Shown: positions 35,239 through 45,606, counted from the stretch's first letter. The stretch is 64,000 nt of DNA from Thermocrispum agreste DSM 44070 (GCF_000427905.1 NZ_ATYX01000005.1:1-64000); one strand, 5' to 3'. The notes: generated by a model not told the origin, from the sequence alone. Numbers and translations are program-made.

Positions 35239-35955
35239 TCAGGCTCCGGTCGTTCCGCCGACGACCGCGTCGGATCCGTCCGCGGGCGAACCGCTCCCCT
35301 GCCCCGGCTTCTTCTCGTCCGGCCTCGGGACGATCGATTCCAGCGAGCCGCCACAGTCGTTGACCCGCAGCACGAACGTGCGCAGCGGACTGTAGCGGAC
35401 CACCGAGATGGACGCCGGGTCGATCACGATGCGCTGGAACGAGTCCAGGTGCTGGCCCAGCGCGTCGGCGAGCAGGGCCTTGATCACGTCGCCGTGCGAG
35501 CACAACAGCCACACCGCGTGCTCGCCGTGCTCGCGGGTGATGGCCGCGTCGAGCCTGCGCACCGCGGCCACGGCGCGCGCATGGACGTCGGCGAGCCCTT
35601 CCCCGCCCGGGAAGACGGCCGCTGACGGGTTGTGCTGCACCACCCGCCACAGCGGCTCCTCCACCAGGTCGGACAGTTTGCGCCCGGACCACTCGCCGTA
35701 GTCGACCTCGGACAGCTGCTCCTCGACGATCGGTTCGAGGTTGCGCTCCCTGGTCAGCGGCAGCACCGTCTCCGCGCACCGCTGCAGCGGCGAATGGACC
35801 ACCGCGGCCAGCGGCACCTGGGCCAGCCGCCCGATCAGGTCGGTGGCCTGCCCGCGGCCGTGGTCGTCCAGCCCGACACCGGGCAGGCGCCCGGCCAGCA
35901 CGCCGTCACCGTTGGCCGTCGAGCGAGCGTGCCGCAGCATGATCACGGTGCCCAC
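35239..35955 (-). CDS. Histidine phosphatase-family protein (MSMEG_4193-like)
   Basis: A 238-residue cytosolic phosphatase of the phosphoglycerate-mutase fold. The catalytic LRHARST motif (His near residue 9) starts the protein, the second arginine is in VVHSPLQRCAETV, the acid Glu in SEVDYGEWSGRKLSDL and the second His in LLCSHGDVIKALLADAL. The C-terminal 40 residues are disordered. The actinobacterial group regularly lies beside uppP and DUF3090/SCO1664 genes. The substrate is not known. It is third in an LLM-uppP-phosphatase transcription unit. Confidence 0.9.
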   Translation of the reverse strand: MGTVIMLRHARSTANGDGVLAGRLPGVGLDDHGRGQATDLIGRLAQVPLAAVVHSPLQRCAETVLPLTRERNLEPIVEEQLSEVDYGEWSGRKLSDLVEEPLWRVVQHNPSAAVFPGGEGLADVHARAVAAVRRLDAAITREHGEHAVWLLCSHGDVIKALLADALGQHLDSFQRIVIDPASISVVRYSPLRTFVLRVNDCGGSLESIVPRPDEKKPGQGSGSPADGSDAVVGGTTGA

Positions 35956-36004
35956 GTGGTTCAGGTTAGCCGCAGATTCCGGCTCGTGGCCCGGGCGGCA
36001 AGGA

Positions 36005-36840
36005 TCAGATGTCCGGACCCGCCTGCGGATCCAGCACCCCGGTGAACACCAGCACCAGCAGGACCACGCCGAGTACGATGCGGTAGATCACGAACGGCAG
36101 GAAGCTGTGCCGCTTGATGTAGGCCATCAGCCACGCGATCACCGCGTAGCCGACGCCGAACGCCACGACGGTGGCCAGCAGCGTCGGACCCCAGTCCGGT
36201 GAGGCGCCGTTGCCGATCTCGCGCAGCTCGTAGATGCCCGAACCCAGGACCGCGGGGACGGCCAGCAGGAACGCGTACTCGGCGGCGTCGGCCCGCTTGT
36301 AGCCCAGCAGCCGACCCGCGGTGATCGTGCCACCGGAGCGGGACACCCCCGGGATGAGCGCCATGGCCTGGGCGAACCCGAAGCCGAGGCCGTGCGGGAC
36401 GGTCAAGTGGTCGAGGTCGCGGACCTGCCTGCCGTAACGGTCGGCCAGCCACAACAGGACGGCGAAGACGATCAGCACCATCGCGGTCAGCCGCAGGTCG
36501 CGGAACACCGAGTGGATCTGCTCCTGGAACAGCAGGCCCAGCACCACGATGGGGATCGAGCCGACGATGATCAACCAGCCCAGCCGGGCGTCCGGGTGAT
36601 GCCGGTAGTCACGCCGGTACAGGGAGAAGAACCAGGCACGCAGGATCCGCCCGATCTTGCCCGCGAAGTAGATCACCACGGCAAGCTCGGTGCCGATCTG
36701 CGTCACGGCGGTGAACGCCGCACCCGGGTCACCCCAGCCGGCCAGGGCCGCGGTGATCCGCAGGTGTGCGCTCGAAGAGATCGGCAGGAACTCGGTCAGT
36801 CCCTGCACGATGCCCAAGATTGCCGCTTCCAACCACCCCA

Positions 36841-36841
<1 letters not shown>
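36005..36841 (-). CDS. uppP: Undecaprenyl-diphosphatase UppP (BacA)
   Basis: A 278-residue integral membrane phosphatase that recycles undecaprenyl pyrophosphate for peptidoglycan synthesis; overexpression gives bacitracin resistance in other species. Both active-site regions are intact: EAAILGIVQGLTEFLPISSSAHL at the N terminus and ALIPGVSRSGGTITAGRLLGYKR later. It has about eight hydrophobic segments. It starts at GTG 36841, sharing one base with the stop of the LLM gene, so the two genes are co-translated. Confidence 0.97.
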
Positions 36842-37926
<1,085 letters not shown>

Positions 37927-38001
37927 GGACTCTATGGCTCGTGCGACTCGCCACCGCACGGGGGTGGCGCGAAGCGATCATCGCTGACATAGGCTGCCTG
38001 C

Positions 38002-38973
38002 ATGCGGCAACGGCGGCTGGGCAATTCGGGTCTGCGGGTCTCCCGCCTGGGCCTGGGCACGATGAGCTGGGGGGAGGCCACCGACGCCGACGAGGCGGCC
38101 AGCCAACTGGCGGCCTTCGTCGAGGCGGGCGGCACCCTGGTCGACACCGCCGACGTGTACTGCGACGGCGAGAGCGAACGCATCCTCGGTGGGTTGCTCG
38201 ACGACGTGGTGCCGCGTGACCACATCGTCATCGCCACCAAGGCGGCGGCGAAACGCAACGACGGACCGTTCGGTTCCGGGGCGTCGCGCGGTGCGCTGCT
38301 GAATGCGTTGGACGGGTCGCTGCGGCGGCTCGGGGTGGACCACGTCGACCTGTGGCAGGTCCACGTCTGGGACGGCCAGGTGCCGCTTGAGGAAACCTTG
38401 GCGGCGGCGGACCACGCGGTCGCCACCGGCAAGGTGCGCTACTGCGGGGTCAGCAACTACACCGGCTGGCAGCTGGCCGCCGCGGCGGCCGCTCAGCAGG
38501 GCGGGCCGAACCCGATCGTGTCGGTGCAGTCGGAGTATTCGCTGCTGGAGCGCGGGATCGAGCGCGAGGTTGTGCCTGCTGCCCGGCATTTCGGCGTGGG
38601 CTTGTTGCCGTGGGCGCCGCTCGGACGCGGAGTGCTGACCGGCAAGTACCGCGGCGGGACGCCGCCGAACTCGCGCGGCGCGGATCCCGGCTATGCCGGC
38701 TATGTCGATCATCACCGCAACGACCGGGCAGCTCGCATCGTGGAGGCGGTAGCCACCGCGGCGGAAGGGTTGGGAACGTCACCGCTGGCGGTGGCCCTTG
38801 CCTGGGTACGCGACCGGGACCTTGTCGCGGCACCGATCGTCGGCGCCCGTGACACCGCCCAGCTGGCCGCTTCACTGGCGGCGGAGGAGCTCGAGCTGCC
38901 TGCGGAGATCACCGCGGCGTTGGACGACGTGAGTGCCATCGAGTTCGGATATCCGGAGCAACGCCGTGGCTGA
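38002..38973 (+). CDS. Aldo/keto reductase
   Basis: A 323-residue TIM-barrel NADPH-dependent reductase. The active site is complete: the Asp in VDTADVYCDGESERILGG with the Tyr, the Lys in VIATKAAAKRNDGPFGSG, and the His in DLWQVHVWDGQVPLEE. Also seen are RYCGVSNYTGWQLA and the C-terminal cofactor loop APIVGARDTAQL. It reduces small carbonyls or acts like a Kv-beta-type AKR. The downstream lipoprotein gene overlaps its last 8 bases. Confidence 0.92.
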   Translation: MRQRRLGNSGLRVSRLGLGTMSWGEATDADEAASQLAAFVEAGGTLVDTADVYCDGESERILGGLLDDVVPRDHIVIATKAAAKRNDGPFGSGASRGALLNALDGSLRRLGVDHVDLWQVHVWDGQVPLEETLAAADHAVATGKVRYCGVSNYTGWQLAAAAAAQQGGPNPIVSVQSEYSLLERGIEREVVPAARHFGVGLLPWAPLGRGVLTGKYRGGTPPNSRGADPGYAGYVDHHRNDRAARIVEAVATAAEGLGTSPLAVALAWVRDRDLVAAPIVGARDTAQLAASLAAEELELPAEITAALDDVSAIEFGYPEQRRG

Positions 38974-39739
38974 GCGCGCGGTGGCCAGCTTGCTGGTAGC
39001 CGTGCTGGCGCTGACCGGGTGCGCGGACGGCGGTGACGGCACCAGCATGCCGGACGATCCCCTGCAGGTCACGGACAAGCTGGTCGCCGCCACCCCGGCC
39101 CGCTCCCCCGCCACCACGACCGAGCCTGCGGGCACGGTCCGGCCGGGTGAGCCGCTTCAGCAGGCGCATCGCACGGCTCGGCTCGGCGAATGGACGCTGA
39201 TCGCACGCGGCAGGGACGGCATCGAGGTCCGGCGTGGCGGCAAGCGCGTGAAGATGATCACCGACGACCTGGCGAGCGCGGACCAGGTTTTCGTCGCCGA
39301 CGGGCATGCCGCGGTGCTGGACCGGCTGCGCAGCGCGCTCTTCCAGGTGGACGTGGAAGCCGGCGAGGTGCGGCTCGGGTTGCGGGCGGGGCAAGGCGCC
39401 ACGAACGGCACTGTCGACGAGTTCGGGCGGGTGCTGGTGGTGGACACCCGGCGCGGGGCGCTGCTGGCTTTCAGCCTCGAGCCGCTGCTGCTGCGGCAGC
39501 GCTATCCCGTGCCGGGGTCGCCTTACGGCATCGCCTACGACGCGCGGCGGAACGTCGCCTGGGTGACGGTCACCGAGACGAACGAGGTCGTCGGGTTCGA
39601 CGTCGCGGGTGGCGAGCCGCAGGAACGATATCGGTTCCCTACCGTACGGCAGCCGAATTCGGTTACGGTCGATGCACACACAGGTGACGTGCTGGTGGCT
39701 TCGGGCGCCGGCGAAGGGAACCAGGTGATTCGACCGTGA
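38966..39739 (+). CDS. Exported lipoprotein with a beta-propeller-like domain (LppL-type)
   Basis: A 257-residue lipoprotein with lipobox LALTGC (Cys19) and a disordered Thr/Ala/Pro stretch. About 180 residues then form repeated beta strands of a YncE/SMP-30-like propeller: GEWTLIARGRDGIEVRRGGK, TVDEFGRVLVVDTRRGALLA, then YGIAYDARRNVAWVTVTETNEVVGFDVAGG. GTG 38966 starts inside the end of the aldo/keto reductase gene. A comparable lipoprotein, LppL, occupies this place in mycobacteria as far as I recall. Role unknown. Confidence 0.83.
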   Translation: MAERAVASLLVAVLALTGCADGGDGTSMPDDPLQVTDKLVAATPARSPATTTEPAGTVRPGEPLQQAHRTARLGEWTLIARGRDGIEVRRGGKRVKMITDDLASADQVFVADGHAAVLDRLRSALFQVDVEAGEVRLGLRAGQGATNGTVDEFGRVLVVDTRRGALLAFSLEPLLLRQRYPVPGSPYGIAYDARRNVAWVTVTETNEVVGFDVAGGEPQERYRFPTVRQPNSVTVDAHTGDVLVASGAGEGNQVIRP

Positions 39740-39984
39740 CTACCGGGGCGGTGGACGACGGGGACAACCAGACGGCGGTGGTCGACGGGAAGTGGGAGTA
39801 CCGTCGGCTGCGCATTCCGCCTGGCGTGTCACGACCGACGGCTGCCATGCAGCTGGCCATCCATGCGGAGTTCTCCGGTTGGGAGCTGTCCAACGTGCGG
39901 CTGTACGCCGACGGGTCGCGCCGGGTGTGGCTGCGCCGCAAGCAGCAGCCTTCCAACGTGGGCCTGCCCGGGCTGATCACCTGA
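39736..39984 (+). CDS. DUF5703-family small protein
   Basis: An 82-residue cytosolic protein. Its core is KWEYRRLRIPPGVSRPTAAM, then LAIHAEFSGWELSNVRLYADGSRRVWLRRK, matching the short DUF5703 pattern of actinobacteria. GTG 39736 overlaps the lipoprotein stop (GTGA), so it belongs to the AKR-lipoprotein operon. No known function. Confidence 0.82.
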   Translation: MTTGAVDDGDNQTAVVDGKWEYRRLRIPPGVSRPTAAMQLAIHAEFSGWELSNVRLYADGSRRVWLRRKQQPSNVGLPGLIT

Positions 39985-39999
39985 CGCGACCGTAGCGCG

Positions 40000-41351
40000 T
40001 CAGCAGCTCCGCAGGAACCGGTCGAGCACGCGGGTGCCGAACTTCAGCGCGTCGACCGGGACGCGCTCGTCGACCCCGTGGAACAGCGCGGTGAAGTCCA
40101 GGTCGGCGGGCAGCTTGAGCGGGGCGAACCCGAAGCAGCGGATGCCGAGCTTGCTGAGTGCTTTGGCGTCCGTGCCCCCGCTGAGCATGTACGGCAGCGT
40201 GTGCGCCTCCGGGTCCTCCGCCCGCACCGCGGCCTTCATCGCCTCGACCAGCGGGCCGTCGAAGGTCGTCTCGACCGGGGGCAGCTCCAGCCACTCGCGC
40301 TCGACGTCCGGCCCCAGGATCTCGTCCAGTTCCCGGTTGAACGCCTCCATGCGGCCGGGGAGGATGCGGCAGTCCACCGTGGCCTCGGCGACCGACGGGA
40401 TGACGTTGGCCTTGTAGCCGGCCTTGAGCATCGTCGGCGTGGCCATGTCGCGCAGGGTCGCACCGATGACACGGGAGACGTTGCCGAGCTTGGCCACTGC
40501 GGCGTCGAGGTCGTCCTCGGGAAACTCCAGGCCGGTGATCTCCGAGACGCCGGCGAGGAATTCGCGGACGGAGTCGGTGAGCACCAGCGGGAAGCGGTGA
40601 TTGCCGAGCCGGGCGACCGCCTCGGCGAGCTTCGTCACGGCATTGTCGTGGTTGATCATCGACCCGTGCCCGGCCCGCCCCCGCACTCGCAGGGTCATCC
40701 ACCGGATGCCCTTCTCCGCGGTCTCGATCAGGTAGGCGCGCTGGTCGTTGTTGAGCGTGATGGAGAACCCGCCGACCTCACCAATGGCTTCCGTGGCGCC
40801 CTCGAACAGGTCGGGGCGGTTGTCGACCAGCCACTGTGCCACTGTGCGCCGTAGGTGCCGCCGGCCTCCTCGTCGGCCAGGAAGGCGAAGATGATATCGC
40901 GCGGCGGCACGATGCCTTCCCGCTTGTAGTACCGGGCAATGGCCAGCGTCATGCCCAGCATGTCCTTCATGTCGACCGCGCCGCGGCCCCAGACGTAGCC
41001 GTCCTGGATGGCACCGGAGAACGGGTGCACGGACCACTCGGTGGGGTCCGCGGGCACCACGTCGAGGTGACCGTGGATCAGCAACGCGTCGCGGCCGGGA
41101 TCGGCCCCGGGCAGCCGGGCGAACACGTTGCACCGGTTCGGGGCACCGGACTCGACCATCTCGGTTTCGTAACCGACCTCCTGGAGCTTGGCGGCCACGT
41201 ACTCGGCCGCTTCCCGCTCCCCCACGACGGTGGCCGGATCACCGGTGTTGGTCGAGTCGATCTGGATGAGTTCACTGGTCAGCACGACGGACTCGGCTGC
41301 GGCGGCGTCGATCCCGCCGGCAGCGGCCGGGCTTTCGTGGTGGGCGCACAC
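40000..41351 (-). pseudogene. M20-family metallopeptidase disrupted by an 8-base tandem duplication
   Basis: The N-terminal part (41351 to about 40847) has M20 zinc motifs: LLIHGHLDVVPAD, WGRGAVDMKDMLGM, FLADEEAGGTYGAQW. The C-terminal part (about 40830 to 40000) continues in another frame from LVDNRPDLFEGATEAIGEV to the dimerisation domain and a final GTDAKALSKLGIRC. At 40831-40846 CCACTGTG occurs twice in tandem. Removing one copy rejoins TYGAQW to LVDNRP exactly and restores a ~447-residue dipeptidase/deacylase like mycobacterial Rv2141c. As sequenced, the protein would end after 207 residues without its C-terminal zinc ligands. Confidence 0.85.
40831..40846. repeat. Tandem duplication of CCACTGTG causing a frameshift
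   Basis: Two exact adjacent 8-base copies (40831-40838 and 40839-40846) lie inside the M20 peptidase gene. Deleting either copy restores the reading frame, the signature of slipped-strand duplication. Confidence 0.85.
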
Positions 41352-41476
41352 ATAGGGATTCCTACCATTGCCCGCCGCTGCGCGTGGTGAGGCCGACTGC
41401 GCCGCGCCGTGGTGAACGTCAACGGGACCCCCCGTGGCATTGATCTTGCCGCATCCGCTACCCTGGACGCCGCAAA

Positions 41477-41560
41477 GTCCGGGTGGCGGAATGGCAGACG
41501 CGCTAGCTTGAGGTGCTAGTGCCCGTTAAGGGCGTGGGGGTTCAAGTCCCCCTCCGGACA
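41477..41560 (+). tRNA. tRNA-Leu (anticodon GAG)
   Basis: An 84-base class II tRNA. The acceptor arms GTCCGGG and TCCGGAC pair with one G-T, and the discriminator is A at 41560. The anticodon stem CTAGC/GCTAG encloses the loop TTGAGGT, giving anticodon GAG for CTC/CTT leucine codons. A long variable arm (GCCCGTTAAGGGC) and the T-arm GGGGG TTCAAGT CCCCC follow. CCA is not encoded. Confidence 0.96.
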
Positions 41561-41566
41561 CGGTTG

Positions 41567-42090
41567 CTAGTTCACCCGCGCTGCGGGCTGCATGGTTGCA
41601 GACGCGATCTTGTCCTCGGGCGCGTGCAGGACGTTCAAGCCCAGCGTCGAGTAGGCTTCGGCAAGCCGCTCTGGCTTGCCGTGTTCAAGGCATTTCGGAC
41701 GTCGCCCAGCGAGTCGATCATGGCGTAGATCTCAGCCTCTGCGATGGCGTCGCTGACTGCTGCCGTGCTGAGGACCGCCCTGGCTGCGTCGCGTTCGGCA
41801 CGGGTGGCGTTGATCGATTCGACCAGTGCGGCGGACTCTCCCCCGACTTCGATGGCGTCCCTGCAGCCTTCGTAGCCGCCTTTCGGCATCTCTCCGCGTA
41901 CACTCCGCTCGCTCCCGCGCCGATGAGTCGACTTGAGTGCCGCCTGTCGATTGCGAACAGACCACAGCGGCAACCGTCGCATCGACATCGGCGCGGTAGA
42001 ACAGCTGGCCAACCCAGTCATCGACCACATCCGGACAACGTCCGCCCGGATACAGACGGCTGGCGGGTGCTCAGCCACAGCAGCCGAACC
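41567..42090 (-). pseudogene. C-terminal remnant of a large serine recombinase
   Basis: Pieces in three frames line up as the C-terminal end of a phage/ICE-type serine integrase. VVDDWVGQLFYRADVDATV lies near 42030, and SARERAECTRRDAERRLRRLQ follows. Then SAALVESINATRAERDAARAVL and AEIYAMIDSLGDVRNAL appear, and finally KPERLAEAYSTLGLNVLHAP to a stop at 41567-41569. At least two frameshifts separate them, and the catalytic N-terminal domain was not found. The remnant ends 7 bases from tRNA-Leu, suggesting a decayed integrated element at this spot. Confidence 0.7.
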
Positions 42091-42464
42091 GGGCGAGCGT
42101 GCGGGCTGGGCAGCGGACACCGGATGTCCCGGCGTCGGGTGAGCCGGACCTGCCAAGTCGGTGAAACGGCGGACACCGTGCCCACGCCGCCGCCCCCTAC
42201 CACCCAATTCATGGTCAGCGCACCGATCCACTGCCAGCCGGTAGACGCGCTGAGCAGGGGCGAGATCTTGCAGCAGTTGCGCGCTGGATCGGCCCGTTCG
42301 ATCTGCCGCGGCGGCATGGACGGCGCGTCAAGATGAATTGCGTCAGAGTCCTCGCGGGCGACCGCTCGCCGTGGCTTCAGCGTCTCACTCGCGCCGGACG
42401 GCCATACCGAGAGCCGGTCCCAGCCACAGATGCCGCCCGTTACGGACGTTCGGGACGCCCCGGT
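42091..42464. other. Intergenic region beyond the recombinase remnant
   Basis: About 370 bases with no gene I can support. It may hold further decayed sequence of the same integrated element, but no motif was recognised and no copy of the tRNA 3' end was seen. Confidence 0.45.
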
Positions 42465-43172
42465 TCATGCCCGCCGCTCGTGCTCCTCGACGTAGCGCGC
42501 CAGCGACTCGCTGGCCGACTTGATGTGGTCGACCATCGCCCGCCGCGCCGCTTCGGCATCATGCGCCAGGATCGCTTCGGCGATTCGTTGATGCTCCTGC
42601 AGGTTCTGCTTCAGCAACCGCGTGTTGCCCTTGTACGCCGGGTAGCTCGAATTGAGCGGGAGCCTGCGGCCGATGTCTTCCAGGCTGAGCATCAGCTGCC
42701 GGTTGCCCGACCCGGCCACGATCGCGCCGTGGAAGTCGCTGTTGGCCTTCGCCCAGCGCTCGTTCGCCTCGTCCGACTCCGACAGCTCGGGGCTGCCGGT
42801 GTACCGCTCGATGGCGTCGGCGAAATCGTCGAGCGCGCGCTGCATCTGCAGCACCTGGGCGTCGTTGATCCGGTGCACGGCCAGCTCGGCCGCCAGCCCT
42901 TCGATGGCCGCTCGGACCTCTCCCAGCTCGCGCACGTCCCGGCCGGAGTGCCCGTTCACCCGGGCACCCCGGTTCTTGACGATCGTGACGATGCCCCGGG
43001 CGTGCAGGACTCGGAGTGCTTCCCGGACCGGGGTTCGGCTCACCCCGAACTCCTCCGCGATCGAGTTGTGCCGCAACCACGACCCGACCGGAATGACGCC
43101 GTTGAGGATCCGGCGCTGCAGCTCCTCGGCCACCCGGTCGCTGATCGACTCAGAACCCTCGATGTCGTCCAT
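42465..43172 (-). CDS. GntR-family (FadR/VanR type, FCD domain) transcriptional regulator
   Basis: A 235-residue regulator. Residues about 8-78 form the GntR winged helix (ISDRVAEELQRRILNGVIPVGSWL, IAEEFGVSRTPVREALRVLHARGIV). Residues about 90-225 form an FCD ligand-binding domain with metal-ligand-type residues (NSDFHGAIVAGSGN, EHQRIAEAILAHDAEAARRAMVDHI). It sits last in a leftward cluster of catabolic and transport genes, and similar sequence elements lie at its own start (43171-43183) and in front of two operons of the cluster. It is the probable local regulator. Confidence 0.9.
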   Translation of the reverse strand: MDDIEGSESISDRVAEELQRRILNGVIPVGSWLRHNSIAEEFGVSRTPVREALRVLHARGIVTIVKNRGARVNGHSGRDVRELGEVRAAIEGLAAELAVHRINDAQVLQMQRALDDFADAIERYTGSPELSESDEANERWAKANSDFHGAIVAGSGNRQLMLSLEDIGRRLPLNSSYPAYKGNTRLLKQNLQEHQRIAEAILAHDAEAARRAMVDHIKSASESLARYVEEHERRA

Positions 43173-43253
43173 ATGGGATACGCACTCCTCGCGATGGAAT
43201 CCTCACCCCGGCTGTTGGTATGTAACGGGAGGATTATGCATCCACTCGCGTGA

Positions 43254-43991
43254 TCAGCTTGGGGTGGTCCGCCCGAAACGTCTACTGCCAGACGGCAGTA
43301 CCACGCCCAGCGCGAGGACCAGCACCAGGGGCACCAGTTGCGTCAGCGGTGCCAGCGCCCATGCCTTCGCGGTGAGCACCGCGCCGAGTGCGGCTCCGCC
43401 GATCAGCCCGAGCAACAACGCGGCGTTGCGCCCGACGCTGCGGACACCCCCTCCCGTCGCCAGCCGGACGACGAGTCCGGTGAGCGTGCCGGTCAGGTAG
43501 GTCGTCGACAAGCCCCTGGCGCCGAAGCGCTGCACGGTGCTGCTCTGCAGGCCCAGCGCCACAGCATGCCCGCCAAGCAGGATCAAGCGCACTGTTTCGC
43601 CACGCTCGGGCCCGGTGACCCACCAGACGACCGAGAGCATCACGGTCAGCACGGTCTGCACCGCCAGCGCACGGGTGACGGCGGCCGGCCACACCGGATC
43701 ACCGGATTGCGGCAAGCCCGCCAGCCGTGCGCCGAGGGCGCACCCGACGACGAAACTGATGATCGCGCTGACCGCCAGCACGATCAGGCTCCCGTCGGCC
43801 GTCGCCGCGCCGACGCCGGTGATCACCATGTTCCCGGTCATCACGCTGGCGAACGCTCCGCCGAGCGCCAGGAATCCGATGGCGTCCGTCGCTCCGCTGT
43901 TCACCGCCAGCAGCACCGCCAGGCGGTCCCGGACACGTTCCTGCGCGGCGCGACGGGCGTCGTTGCGCTGCAGCTGGTCAGCCCCAGGCAT
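43254..43991 (-). CDS. DUF1275 (YoaK-like) membrane protein
   Basis: A 245-residue integral membrane protein with about six hydrophobic segments. Family pattern: LAVNSGATDAIGFLALGGAFASVMTGNMVI near the N terminus, VGCALGARLAG, and GLQSSTVQRFGARGLSTTYLTGTLTGLVVRL. DUF1275 proteins are widespread, often called putative transporters, with no settled function. Its 5' end overlaps the cupin gene stop by 14 bases, so it is co-transcribed with the monooxygenase and cupin genes. Confidence 0.88.
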   Translation of the reverse strand: MPGADQLQRNDARRAAQERVRDRLAVLLAVNSGATDAIGFLALGGAFASVMTGNMVITGVGAATADGSLIVLAVSAIISFVVGCALGARLAGLPQSGDPVWPAAVTRALAVQTVLTVMLSVVWWVTGPERGETVRLILLGGHAVALGLQSSTVQRFGARGLSTTYLTGTLTGLVVRLATGGGVRSVGRNAALLLGLIGGAALGAVLTAKAWALAPLTQLVPLVLVLALGVVLPSGSRRFGRTTPS

Positions 43992-44439
43992 ACGTGACGC
44001 GCTTCTCCTTGGGCTCGACGAAGTCGTTCGGGTCGATGATGTCGTGGTCGCGACCGGACAGCCCGCGGCCGTTGGACTGTGGTTTGCCCGGTTCCTCGGT
44101 CGCCGACTCCCGCACCAGTTCGATGATGTAGTGGGTGACCGGGTGGTCCTCGAGGTTCTTCAGCCGGTGCGGTTTGAGGCCACCATGCCGGCCGACGGTC
44201 TTGAAGAACGCGTAGCCCGCCTCGGCGTTCTGGACATGGCTGAACTCTTCTTCCTCGTCGAACTCCATCGACGCGGCGCGGCCCGGCTGTGGCCACAGGA
44301 TCAGGTGGTCGTACTGGTGCGAGTGGTAGAAGATCGCTTCACCTGGCTGCAGCGTCATCGCCCACACCCGCACGTGCTCGTTGGCGAAGATCAGTTCGTT
44401 TCCCGGGTCGGTGGAAAACCCCTGCGGTGTCGAGTTCAT
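43978..44439 (-). CDS. Cupin-like protein
   Basis: A 153-residue small protein with a single cupin-like barrel. It has FANEHVRVWAMTLQPGEAIFYHSHQYDHLILW, with the HxHxxxH metal-ligand pattern, then PHRLKNLEDHPVTHYIIELV. The C terminus (SGRDHDIIDPNDFVEPKEKR) is polar. ATG 44439 is preceded by AAGGAGA. It may bind metal and act on, or sense, the substrate of the adjacent FAD monooxygenase. Reaction unknown. Confidence 0.75.
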   Translation of the reverse strand: MNSTPQGFSTDPGNELIFANEHVRVWAMTLQPGEAIFYHSHQYDHLILWPQPGRAASMEFDEEEEFSHVQNAEAGYAFFKTVGRHGGLKPHRLKNLEDHPVTHYIIELVRESATEEPGKPQSNGRGLSGRDHDIIDPNDFVEPKEKRVTYAWG

Positions 44440-44459
44440 GATTTCTCCTTGTCGTCTGG

Positions 44460-45572
44460 TCACAGCCTGCTGGCTTCGAGTTCGCGCACTTCCTGCAGGT
44501 ACGCCGCGATGGCCTCGGCGGTCGCGGGCACGTTGCGGTCGATCGACCCCTCGACGCCGGCTTGCGCACGGTCCACGTAGGGGCGCTGGCGCTTCTCGTA
44601 CTCGGCGAAAGCGGCCGCATGGTCGTTCGGGTGCTTTTCCAGTGCCTCGGCGAGGAAGTAGCTGCCGCTGATGGCAAGCGATGTGCCACGCCCGGACAGC
44701 GGTGAGGCACAGTGGGCCGCGTCACCGACCAGTACCACCCGGCCCTTGGACCACGCCGGCATCTTGGTCTGACCGCATTCGTCGAAGTACAGGCCATCGC
44801 TTTCGCCCATACGCGCGACGAGCTCCTGGATCCGCCACACGTCGTCCCGGTAGACGCTGCGCAGGACTTCGTGGACAGCTGCCTGATCGCGGTAGTCGAT
44901 GTCGAGCTTCGGCGACCGGAAGTACCCGGCCACGATCTCCTCGCTCGGCGTCTGCAGCAAGCTGAGCATCCGGCCGGGCGCCAAGTGCATCTGCCCAGGC
45001 GTGCCGGCAGGCGCGGGTGGGCCGACCGGCGCCAGGACGACGTAGACCCCGAGGAAGTTGACATAGTCTTCTTCCGGGCCGAACACCAGCGCGCGGGTCC
45101 GCGAGTGAATGCCGTCGGCGCCCACGACCAGGTCGTAGTCGTCCTCGGTCCCGTCACTCAGCACGACGTGGACCGAGTCGCCGTTGTCGGACAGCTCGGT
45201 GACCGTGGTGGAGAACCGCACATCGGTGTTCTCCTCGAGTGCTCCGGCCAGGATCGGCATCAACTTCGGCCGGGGGATCTCGATGTCGTCTGGCCGGTCG
45301 TTGGCGTACCTGGTGGAGAAGCCCGCAATGCGTTTTCCTTCGTCGTCGACGTACTCCGTGCCGACGGTCATGCTGATCTCGGCAGCTCGGATCTCGTGGT
45401 AGATGCCCATTTCCCGGACCATGTCCAGGGCATCGCCGCGCACGTCGATCGGCGAGCCGGTCGTCCGGACGGCAGGTGCCTGTTCGATCAAGGTGACCGT
45501 GTGGCCGCGGCGCTGCAGGGTGATGGTGGCGGACAGGCCGGCCACACCGGCCCCGGTTACCAGAACTTTCAT
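44460..45572 (-). CDS. FAD-dependent aromatic-type monooxygenase
   Basis: A 370-residue flavoprotein of the PheA/TetX-like class. The FAD ADP-binding motif is VLVTGAGVAGLSATITLQRRGH, the DG motif is DLVVGADGIHSRTRALVFG, and the GD motif is VVLVGDAAHCASPLSGRGTS. There is no C-terminal thioredoxin domain or membrane helix. It hydroxylates an aromatic or polyketide-like compound using NAD(P)H and O2, or inactivates a drug. The closely spaced hydrolase, cupin and importer genes point to catabolism of a foreign compound. Confidence 0.9.
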   Translation of the reverse strand: MKVLVTGAGVAGLSATITLQRRGHTVTLIEQAPAVRTTGSPIDVRGDALDMVREMGIYHEIRAAEISMTVGTEYVDDEGKRIAGFSTRYANDRPDDIEIPRPKLMPILAGALEENTDVRFSTTVTELSDNGDSVHVVLSDGTEDDYDLVVGADGIHSRTRALVFGPEEDYVNFLGVYVVLAPVGPPAPAGTPGQMHLAPGRMLSLLQTPSEEIVAGYFRSPKLDIDYRDQAAVHEVLRSVYRDDVWRIQELVARMGESDGLYFDECGQTKMPAWSKGRVVLVGDAAHCASPLSGRGTSLAISGSYFLAEALEKHPNDHAAAFAEYEKRQRPYVDRAQAGVEGSIDRNVPATAEAIAAYLQEVRELEASRL

Positions 45573-45606
45573 GAGTGATCCGATCCTGTGGTGAGGTGAA
45601 CAGCGG

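Noticed and set aside
41561-42464. Direct repeat of the tRNA-Leu 3' end as an attachment site
   Set aside because: I looked for a second copy of the T-arm/acceptor sequence to the right and did not see one. Large serine integrases also often use non-tRNA sites.
42465-43172. Insertion sequence or transposase in the accessory cluster
   Set aside because: Terminal inverted repeats and DDE-type transposase motifs were looked for and not found between 42 and 54 kb; the only mobile-element trace is the recombinase remnant next to tRNA-Leu.
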